Below are positions 58,436 to 64,000 of a DNA stretch of 64,000 nt, one piece after another (positions within the stretch are counted from its first letter, which is position 1; the number at the start of each line of letters is the position of its first letter). Source of the stretch: a bacterium (GTDB lineage: Bacteria > Actinomycetota > Thermoleophilia > Solirubrobacterales > Solirubrobacteraceae); contig JAJPKQ010000041.1 in NCBI GenBank assembly GCA_021323635.1, positions 62,001-126,000 of the forward strand, given 5' to 3'. The position numbers and the translations under genes were made by a program. The notes beneath the pieces were generated by a model. That model worked only from the letters and a program-made list of their open reading frames with translations. It ran no database searches and was not told the DNA's origin.

Positions 58436-59674
58436 CTACACCATCGCGGCGCGGCGGGCCCCGCGCAGGACCCGCGGCGGCTGCGCAGCGCGCCAGCGCG
58501 GCTTGGCCAGCAGCATCTGCACGACGCTGATGCGCCGCTCGGTGAAGCCCGCCTCGCAGTAGGCCAAATAGAGCCGCCACAGACGCCGAAAGCGCTCATC
58601 GAAGCCCAGCTCATCGAGATGGCGCGCCCGCTCGAAGCGCGCGCGCCAGCGCCGCAGCGTCTCGACGTAGTGGGGCGTCAGGTCACGCATCGCAACCATG
58701 CTCATGTCGGTGTGGCGCGCCAGGCAGCGGGCGATCACCTCCCGCGAGGGCAGGCAGCCGCCCGGGAAGATGTGCGTGCGGATGAAGCTGCGCGAGGCCT
58801 TCTCGACGGCGTAAGCGCGGTCGTCGATCACGATCGCCTCAAGCAGCATCGTGCCACGCTCGCTGAGCAGCTCCGAGCAGCGTGCGAAGTAGGTGCCCAG
58901 ATCGCGCGCGCCCACCGCTTCGATCATCTCGATCGAGACGAGCTTCTCGTAGCGCCCGCACAGCTCTCGGTAGTCCTGGAAGAGCACGTTCACCTGCCCC
59001 TCCAGGCCCGCCGCGCGCACCTGCGCGCGCGCGCGCTCGTATTGGCGCCGCGAGATCGTGGTCGTCGTCACGCGCGCCCCGCGCGTGGCCGCCGCGTGCA
59101 GCGCGAAGCTGCCCCAGCCGCCGCCGATCTCAAGCACGTGGTCCTCCCGCCCGAGCTCGAGGTCCTCGCAGATCAGCTCGAGCTTCGCCCGCGCGCCCTC
59201 AGCGAGCGTCATCTGCGGCGCTTTGAAGTAGGCCGTGGAGTAGGTCATCGTCTCATCGAGCATCGCCTCGAAGAGCTCGTCGCCGAGGTCGTAGTGGGAG
59301 GCGATCGCGCGCGCGCTGCGCGCCTGCGTGTTGCGTACGCGGATGCCGCGCAGCGCCTGCAGCGGCACGCGCAGCGGCGCCAGCCACCGCCGCCAGCGAT
59401 CGAGCGCGCCCGCGTTGAGCGCCGCCACGCGCCCCACCGCCACCAGGTCCGGGCTCTCCCAGTGGCCGTCCCGATAGGCCTCCGCAAGCCCACGGCTGCC
59501 GTGGCGCAGCGCCGTCCAGAGCGCCGGCGAGCGCACCTGCACGAGCGCCCGCGGCGCCCCCTCCCCCACGGTCAGCCGACGCCCCTGCTCATCGACGATC
59601 GTCAGCTCGCCGCAGCGCAGGCGCGCAAGCAGCGAAAGCGCGATGCGGCGGGCGATGCGTCGATCCGCTCTCAC
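58436..59674 (-). CDS. cfa: Cyclopropane-fatty-acyl-phospholipid synthase family protein
   Basis: The 412-residue protein has the family domain order: N-terminal HWESPDLVAVGRVAAL, the linker IASHYDLGDELFEAMLDETM with the active-site MTYSTAYFK, then the SAM fold VLEIGGGWGSFALHAAATRG and SIEMIEAVG. The C-terminal part has FPGGCLPSREVIARC and FDERFRRLWRLYLAYCEAGF. It transfers a methylene or methyl group from S-adenosylmethionine to unsaturated phospholipid chains. It is the last gene of the leftward operon under the CarH site, after DUF1365, with a 4-base overlap. Confidence 0.93.
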   Translation of the reverse strand: MRADRRIARRIALSLLARLRCGELTIVDEQGRRLTVGEGAPRALVQVRSPALWTALRHGSRGLAEAYRDGHWESPDLVAVGRVAALNAGALDRWRRWLAPLRVPLQALRGIRVRNTQARSARAIASHYDLGDELFEAMLDETMTYSTAYFKAPQMTLAEGARAKLELICEDLELGREDHVLEIGGGWGSFALHAAATRGARVTTTTISRRQYERARAQVRAAGLEGQVNVLFQDYRELCGRYEKLVSIEMIEAVGARDLGTYFARCSELLSERGTMLLEAIVIDDRAYAVEKASRSFIRTHIFPGGCLPSREVIARCLARHTDMSMVAMRDLTPHYVETLRRWRARFERARHLDELGFDERFRRLWRLYLAYCEAGFTERRISVVQMLLAKPRWRAAQPPRVLRGARRAAMV

Positions 59675-60411
59675 GGCTGCACCTGCGGGTGCGGATGGAC
59701 GGGCACACCGCGCAGGCCGAGCGCGAGCGCGTGGCCGTAGATCAGCGCCAGCACGCGCCAGGAGCCCCCCGGGTAGCGCAGTGCCGTCGCCGCGAGCGTG
59801 CGGCGCTCAAGCGGCCGCCGCTGAAGCGCAAGCGCCGCCGCAAAGACCTCCCTGCCGTCCTCGCTGCTGGAGATCTCGACGCCGAGCGTCTGCCCCGGCG
59901 CGCTCGCGCGCACGCGGTAGCGCTGGCGCATGCCCATGAAGGGCGAGACATGTAGCGCCTTGTCAAGCTCGCCTTCAAGGCCGGCGCCCCCGCCACCGCG
60001 CGCAAGGACATAGGAGTGGCGCTCACCCCAGGGCGTGTTGGTCACCTCCGCCACCATCGCATCGAGGCGCCCCTGCGGCGTGAAGCAGTAGTAGAAGCTG
60101 ACCGGGTTGAAGCAGTGCCCCAGCCAGCGTAGCTGGGTGAGCAGGCGCACCGGCCCGCTCGGCGCGCTCCCCTGCTCGCGGCGCACCCGCTCGCGCACCG
60201 CCTCGGCGAGATCAAGCGCGGGGTCGCCGAGGTAGTCGGAGCGGCGAAAGCGCACAAGCCCCGGGCGGGGCTTGATCAGATAGCCGCCCAGCAGGCCTCC
60301 CAGCTCATCGAGGTCCAGATAGATGAGCGCGAGGCGGTGGCGAAACTGGCAGCGGCGCACAGCGGCGCGGCGATGGCAGATCGTGCCCTCGTAGATCGCG
60401 CTGGCGCTCAC
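59671..60411 (-). CDS. DUF1365 family protein
   Basis: The 246-residue protein has AIYEGTICHRRAAVRRCQFR, SDYLGDPALDLAEAVRERVR, LGHCFNPVSFYYCF and LDKALHVSPFMGMRQRYRVR, all typical of DUF1365. This domain is encoded beside FAD amine oxidase and CFA-type genes in many bacteria; its reaction is not settled but the context is membrane lipid modification. It overlaps both neighbours by 4 bases (59671-59674 and 60408-60411). Confidence 0.9.
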   Translation of the reverse strand: MSASAIYEGTICHRRAAVRRCQFRHRLALIYLDLDELGGLLGGYLIKPRPGLVRFRRSDYLGDPALDLAEAVRERVRREQGSAPSGPVRLLTQLRWLGHCFNPVSFYYCFTPQGRLDAMVAEVTNTPWGERHSYVLARGGGGAGLEGELDKALHVSPFMGMRQRYRVRASAPGQTLGVEISSSEDGREVFAAALALQRRPLERRTLAATALRYPGGSWRVLALIYGHALALGLRGVPVHPHPQVQP

Positions 60412-61664
60412 AGGCTCACCGGCGTCCTGCGCACGCCGCCCAGCTCGCGCACGACCGCAACTGCGCTGTCGAGCCCGTCCTCGTGAAAGCCATAGCCCCA
60501 GTAGGCGCCGCAGTAGTGGGTGCGGTTGCGCCCGCTGATCTCCGCGCGGCGGGCCTGCGCCGCCACGCCGGCCGGTGTGAAGACGGGGTGGGCATAGGAG
60601 AAGCGCGCGATGATCTGCTCGGGGTCGATCGCCTCGGTGCGGTTGAGCGTCACGCAGAGCTCACGGTCGGCGTCGAGGGACTGCAGCCTGTTCATATGGT
60701 AGGTGACCGTCGCGCGGCCCGTGGGCTGCGCGTCGAGATGGTAGTTCCAGCTTGCCCACGCGCGGCGCCGGCGCGGCAGCAGCGAGCGGTCGCTGTGCAG
60801 CACCGCCTCATTGGGCTGGTAGGGAATCGCCGCAAGCAGCTCGCGCTCGCGCTCGCTGGGGTCGGCCAGCAGCGCCAGCGCCTGGTCTGAATGCGTGGCA
60901 AAGACCACCGCGTCAAAGCGCTCAGGTGGGCAGCCGCGCACCGTCACCTCGACATGCTCTGCGCTGCGCCAGACCGCGGTGACGGGCGCGGCCAGGCGCA
61001 GGCGCGGGCGCCAGGGGGCGATCAGCGCGCTCACGTAGCGCTGTGAGCCGCCGCATACAGAACGCCAGCGCGGGCGCCCCCGAAAGGAGAGCATGCCGTG
61101 ATTGTCGAAGAACTCAAGCAGGAAGCGCGCGGGAAAGGACCACAGCTGCGCGGGATCGGCCGACCACACAGCCGCCACCTGCGGAACGATCAGGCACTCG
61201 ATGAACGCGCGCGAGTAGCCGCGCTGCTCCAGCCACTGGCGCAGCGAGGGGTCCTGATCGGAGCGCAGCAGCTGGAGGGCGTCGCGGTTGAAGCGCCAGA
61301 GGTCAGCGACCATGCCGAGGAAGCGCGGGCTGGCGGCGTGGCGGCGACGCGCAAAGAGCCCGTTGGGCGATGCGCCGTTGTACTCGAAGTCGCGCCCGTC
61401 GCTGACGCCGAAGCTCATCTCAGCAGGCTGCGTTGCGACGCCCAGCTGATCGAGCAGGCGTTCAAAGCGCGGGTAGTTGCGGTCGTTGAAGACGATGAAG
61501 CCGGTGTCGACGTCGTAGGCGCCGCGCTCGGTCTCCACGCGCACGGTGTTGGCGTGGCCGCCCGGTCGCTCAGAGGCCTCAAAGAGCGTGATCTCGTGCT
61601 CGCGGTGCAGCAGGTGCGCGCACACCAGCCCGGAGACGCCGGCGCCGATGATCGCGATCCTCAT
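60408..61664 (-). CDS. FAD-dependent amine oxidase-like (desaturase-type) flavoprotein
   Basis: The 418-residue protein has the dinucleotide fold IAIIGAGVSGLVCAHLLHRE, the FAD-binding FEASERPGGHANTVRVETE, and the C-terminal end THYCGAYWGYGFHEDGLDSA. This is the amine oxidase/phytoene desaturase-like family commonly encoded with DUF1365 and CFA synthases. It probably acts on lipid chains together with them. ATG 61664 is chosen; the frame extended upstream lies over the CarH gene. The operator repeats begin 63 bases before this start. Confidence 0.86.
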   Translation of the reverse strand: MRIAIIGAGVSGLVCAHLLHREHEITLFEASERPGGHANTVRVETERGAYDVDTGFIVFNDRNYPRFERLLDQLGVATQPAEMSFGVSDGRDFEYNGASPNGLFARRRHAASPRFLGMVADLWRFNRDALQLLRSDQDPSLRQWLEQRGYSRAFIECLIVPQVAAVWSADPAQLWSFPARFLLEFFDNHGMLSFRGRPRWRSVCGGSQRYVSALIAPWRPRLRLAAPVTAVWRSAEHVEVTVRGCPPERFDAVVFATHSDQALALLADPSERERELLAAIPYQPNEAVLHSDRSLLPRRRRAWASWNYHLDAQPTGRATVTYHMNRLQSLDADRELCVTLNRTEAIDPEQIIARFSYAHPVFTPAGVAAQARRAEISGRNRTHYCGAYWGYGFHEDGLDSAVAVVRELGGVRRTPVSL

Positions 61665-61726
61665 CGCCCCAACGCTCGCCGCCTCGGCGCCGGGTCGCTT
61701 GCGGGCATCGATCGCATCGGCAGCCA

Positions 61727-61783
61727 GTATAGACGCTCTGTGGAGATGCTGTAGAGATATCGTATAGAGATCGTCTAGACTGT
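61727..61783. promoter_or_regulatory. Direct-repeat operator of the CarH-type regulator
   Basis: Four contiguous 11-base direct repeats are visible: GTGGAGATGCT (61740), GTAGAGATATC (61751), GTATAGAGATC (61762) and GTCTAGACTGT (61773), with a related GTATAGACGCT at 61727. CarH tetramers bind 11-base direct repeats. The site lies between the amine oxidase gene and the carH gene and includes a TATACT -10-like box of the leftward promoter (61726-61731). Confidence 0.72.
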
Positions 61784-61787
61784 GGCC

Positions 61788-62648
61788 ATGGTCGATCAGC
61801 CCCGGGTGCGGATAGGCGAGCTCTCCCGCCGCGTCGGTGTCAGCCCACAGCTGCTGCGCGCCTGGGAGGCCCGCTACAGCCTCCTTGCGCCCGCGCGCAG
61901 CGCAGGCGGGCTGCGCCTCTACTCGGCAGAGGATGAGCGGCGCGTGCGGCTGATGCTCGAGCAGCTCGCACAGGGCGCGCCCGCGGCCGAGGCCGCACGA
62001 GTGGCGCTCGCCCGCGAGCGCACGCCCGCAGGCGGGCACATGGCCGATGCACAGGAGCTTGCGCGCGAGCTTGAGGCGGGCGTCGCCGTGCTCGATGAGC
62101 CGCGCACCCAGGCGGTGCTCGACCGCGCCCTTGAGGGTCGGCCGCTGGCGCAGGCGCTCGGCGATCTGATCCTCCCCTTTCTGCGCCACATCGGCGAGAG
62201 CTGGGCTGCGGGAGAGATCGGCGTCGCCCATGAGCACTTTGCCAGCAACGCGATCGGCGCCCGGCTGCGCGCGCTGGCGCGCGGCTGGGGCGCGGGTGTG
62301 GGCCCGCGCGCGCTGCTCGCCTGCCAGCCGGGCGAGCGCCACGACCTGGGGCTGCTCTGCTTCGGCCTGGCGCTGCGCGAGCGCGGCTGGCGGATCGCCT
62401 ACCTGGGCGCCGACACGCCCCTCGCCGACGTGATTGGCGCCGCCCGGGAGCTCTCCCCCGCGATCGTCGTCCTCGCCGCCGTCGAGCGCGAGCGCTTCCG
62501 GCGCTCCGCGGCGCAGATCAAGGCGCTGCGCAAGCAGGCTCGCGTGGCAATCGGCGGCGCGGGCGCAACGCCCCCGCTGGCGGCGCAGCTGGGCGTGGAG
62601 CTGCTTGCAGGCGATGCCGTGAGCGAGGCGGCGGCGCTGGTGCCATGA
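61788..62648 (+). CDS. carH: CarH/LitR-type B12-dependent photoreceptor transcription factor (MerR family)
   Basis: The 286-residue protein has a MerR-type HTH (VRIGELSRRVGVSPQLLRAW then EARYSLLAPARSAGGLRLYS), a helical bundle with ESWAAGEIGVAHEHFASN and a cobalamin-binding fold. The CarH light-sensing motif W-x9-EH is exact (Trp139, Glu149, His150), and the lower axial His185 lies in GERHDLGLLC (ExHxxG). Each is exactly 8 residues later than in Thermus CarH. With adenosylcobalamin the tetramer represses in the dark; light releases it. ATG 61788 is used (GTG 61782 is possible); no SD is seen. Its TGA overlaps the SDR start. Confidence 0.88.
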   Translation: MVDQPRVRIGELSRRVGVSPQLLRAWEARYSLLAPARSAGGLRLYSAEDERRVRLMLEQLAQGAPAAEAARVALARERTPAGGHMADAQELARELEAGVAVLDEPRTQAVLDRALEGRPLAQALGDLILPFLRHIGESWAAGEIGVAHEHFASNAIGARLRALARGWGAGVGPRALLACQPGERHDLGLLCFGLALRERGWRIAYLGADTPLADVIGAARELSPAIVVLAAVERERFRRSAAQIKALRKQARVAIGGAGATPPLAAQLGVELLAGDAVSEAAALVP

Positions 62649-63640
62649 GCGCGATCAGCAGCGCAGAGGAGCGCGCGATGAGCGGCGCGGCGCGCTTGCT
62701 CGATGCGGCCCTCGAGGCCACCCTGCTCGGCTACACAAGCCTCGGCTACCGCATCCGCAGGCGCACGTGGAGGCGCGAGCCACTGCCCTCGATGAGCGGG
62801 CGGGTGGTCCTGATCACGGGCGGGTCCTCCGGCATCGGGCGCGCCGCCGCCGAGGGCTTTGCGCGCCTGGGCGCCTCCCTGATCCTGCTCTCGCGCGACC
62901 CCCGTCGCGGACGTGAAGCGCGCGAGGCGATCGCCGCGGCGTCCGGGAGCGCGGCGGTCGCCTTCGAGCCCTGCGACCTCAGCGACCTCGCAGCGGTGCG
63001 CGCCTTCGCCAAGCGCTTCTGCGCGCGGGGCTCACGGCTCGATGTGCTGATCAACAACGCCGCGCTGCTCAGCGAGCGCCGGCAGCTCTCCCGGCAGGGG
63101 ATCGAGCTGACGCTTGCGACGAACGTGCTCGGGCCCTTCCTGCTGAGCTCCCTGCTCAGGGGGCCGCTTGAGCAGAGCGCCCCCGCGCGCCTGATCACGG
63201 TCTCCTCCGGGGGGATGTACACGCAGCGCTTGGCGCTCGATGACCTGCAGTGCGAGCGCGAGCGCTTCAACGGCGCCCGCGCTTACGCCCACAGCAAGCG
63301 CATCGGGGTGATCCTCTCCGAGCTGTGGGCAGAGCGGCTTGCAGGCAGCGGCGTGGTCGCCCACGCGATGCACCCCGGCTGGGTCGACACCCCCGGCCTT
63401 GCCGCCTCGCTGCCGCGCTTCCGCGGTCTCCTGCGCCCGCTGCTGCGCAGCCCCCGGCAGGGCGCTGACACGCTGCTATGGCTGGGCGCGGCAGCGGCGC
63501 CCGGTAGCAGCTCAGGCGGCTTCTGGCACGATCGCAGGAGGCGTCCGACGCATCGCTTCCGCTGGACGCAGGAGAGCGAGCAGGAGCGCGAGCAGCTGTG
63601 GCAGGAATGCGAGCGACTGTGCGGGCTGGTGAGGCGATGA
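62645..63640 (+). CDS. Short-chain dehydrogenase/reductase
   Basis: The 331-residue protein has the nucleotide-binding motif VLITGGSSGIGRAAAEGF, the NNAALLS strand and the catalytic Tyr-x-x-x-Lys as YAHSK, with Ser in ITVSSGGMY. An N-terminal helical extension (about 50 residues) and a C-terminal RRRPTHRFRWTQESEQ resemble DHRS12-like SDRs. It lies in the CarH-led operon; the substrate is likely a lipid or aldehyde. ATG 62645 overlaps the carH stop (ATGA), and its TGA overlaps the next ATG. Confidence 0.88.
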   Translation: MSAISSAEERAMSGAARLLDAALEATLLGYTSLGYRIRRRTWRREPLPSMSGRVVLITGGSSGIGRAAAEGFARLGASLILLSRDPRRGREAREAIAAASGSAAVAFEPCDLSDLAAVRAFAKRFCARGSRLDVLINNAALLSERRQLSRQGIELTLATNVLGPFLLSSLLRGPLEQSAPARLITVSSGGMYTQRLALDDLQCERERFNGARAYAHSKRIGVILSELWAERLAGSGVVAHAMHPGWVDTPGLAASLPRFRGLLRPLLRSPRQGADTLLWLGAAAAPGSSSGGFWHDRRRRPTHRFRWTQESEQEREQLWQECERLCGLVRR

Positions 63641-64000
63641 GCTACACGATCGAGCGCGAGCAGCTCGTGCGCGCGCCGCTTCAGGAGGTCTTCGCCTTCT
63701 TCTCGCGCGCGCGCAACCTCGAGGCGCTGACGCCTCCCTGGCTGCGCTTCAGCGTGCTTGAGCCCGAGCCCGAGCAGATGCGAACGGGCACGCTGATCGC
63801 CTACCGCCTGCGCGTCCACGGCGTGCCGCTGCGCTGGGTCTCGCGCATCGAGGAGTGGCAGCCGCAGCGGCGCTTCGTCGATCTGCAGCTGCGCGGCCCC
63901 TATCGCTTCTGGCGCCACACGCACCAGTTCACCGCCGTGGCCGAGGGCACGATGATCTCCGACAGCGTCGTCTACGAGCTTCCGCTCGGCCCGCTCGGCT
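63637..64000 (+). CDS. SRPBCC-family protein, partial at window end
   Basis: From ATG 63637 the frame reads MSYTIEREQLVRAPLQEVFA, then FFSRARNLEALTPPWLRFSV and GTLIAYRLRVHGVPLRWVSR, continuing to the edge. This is the opening of the ligand-binding SRPBCC proteins that often follow SDR genes in CarH/LitR and ChrR-controlled lipid clusters. The C terminus is outside. It overlaps the SDR stop by 4 bases, so it belongs to the carH operon. Confidence 0.8.
   Translation, partial: MSYTIEREQLVRAPLQEVFAFFSRARNLEALTPPWLRFSVLEPEPEQMRTGTLIAYRLRVHGVPLRWVSRIEEWQPQRRFVDLQLRGPYRFWRHTHQFTAVAEGTMISDSVVYELPLGPLG

Noticed and set aside
1..64000. CRISPR array, rRNA genes, prophage or plasmid replication module
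   Set aside because: No regular spacer-repeat pattern, no rRNA-like segment and no phage structural or rep genes were seen; only one tRNA gene was found.

Overview
The window reads as one contiguous piece of a GC-rich actinobacterial chromosome. Gene content (DnaE2/ImuB with a DUF6504 protein, a MarP-like CvpA-protease, PspA with PspAA and PspAB, a c-di-AMP riboswitch before an NlpC/P60 gene, an 11-mer-repeat CarH operator), dense ATGA/GTGA start-stop overlaps and gat/cgc-rich codon use suggest the class Thermoleophilia (Solirubrobacterales-like). The placement is inference from gene content only.

Layout. 0-11.7 kb: an AddB-like nuclease gene entering from the left edge, a degenerate-GGDEF/EAL protein, DNA topoisomerase III, a CvpA-serine protease, a penicillin-binding protein and a coupled FAD dehydrogenase/ThDP enzyme pair. 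11.7-14.7 kb: an accessory cassette (TIGR04255-like protein, HTH protein, unknown protein, orphan HipB-like regulator) next to a decayed second copy of the dnaE2 3' end. 14.7-19.5 kb: an SOS mutagenesis operon imuB-DUF6504-dnaE2 behind a LexA box. 19.6-23.3 kb: lipoprotein, SRPBCC protein, zinc-ribbon/FHA protein, ParA-like ATPase and a broken HEPN gene. 23.4-27.8 kb: lysA-hom-thrC-thrB. 27.9-34.4 kb: an envelope block with htpX-pspAB, a cation exchanger, pspA-pspAA, a riboswitch-controlled NlpC/P60 protein and a cell-wall-binding lipoprotein. 34.4-43.4 kb: an enolase-superfamily protein, a VapBC pair, a secreted peptidoglycan-binding protein and a beta-oxidation group whose two intergenic regions share a 14-bp dyad. 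43.5-50.8 kb: CNNM protein, pterin dehydratase, rhomboid protease, and a phosphate transporter with pstS divergent from pstCAB. 50.9-55.3 kb: zinc-ribbon proteins, a secreted phosphoesterase, an ECF sigma unit and a second VapBC pair. 55.3-58.3 kb: tRNA-Thr, an IS3 remnant that has destroyed a toxin gene, and an arsR-acr3-arsC operon with an antitoxin attached. 58.4-64 kb: a light-controlled lipid-modification cluster, with a CarH-type B12 photoreceptor between cfa/DUF1365/amine oxidase on one side and an SDR plus an SRPBCC gene on the other.

Main points for follow-up: the 11.7-14.6 kb cassette with its flanking dnaE2 duplication, the nested dyad before hipB, the direct-repeat CarH operator, the shared ATAGC-N4-GCTAT motif, and a marked GAA-versus-GAG glutamate codon difference between genes for exported proteins and genes for cytoplasmic ones. 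Most reverse-frame ORFs over 100 codons here are products of high GC and are left out.
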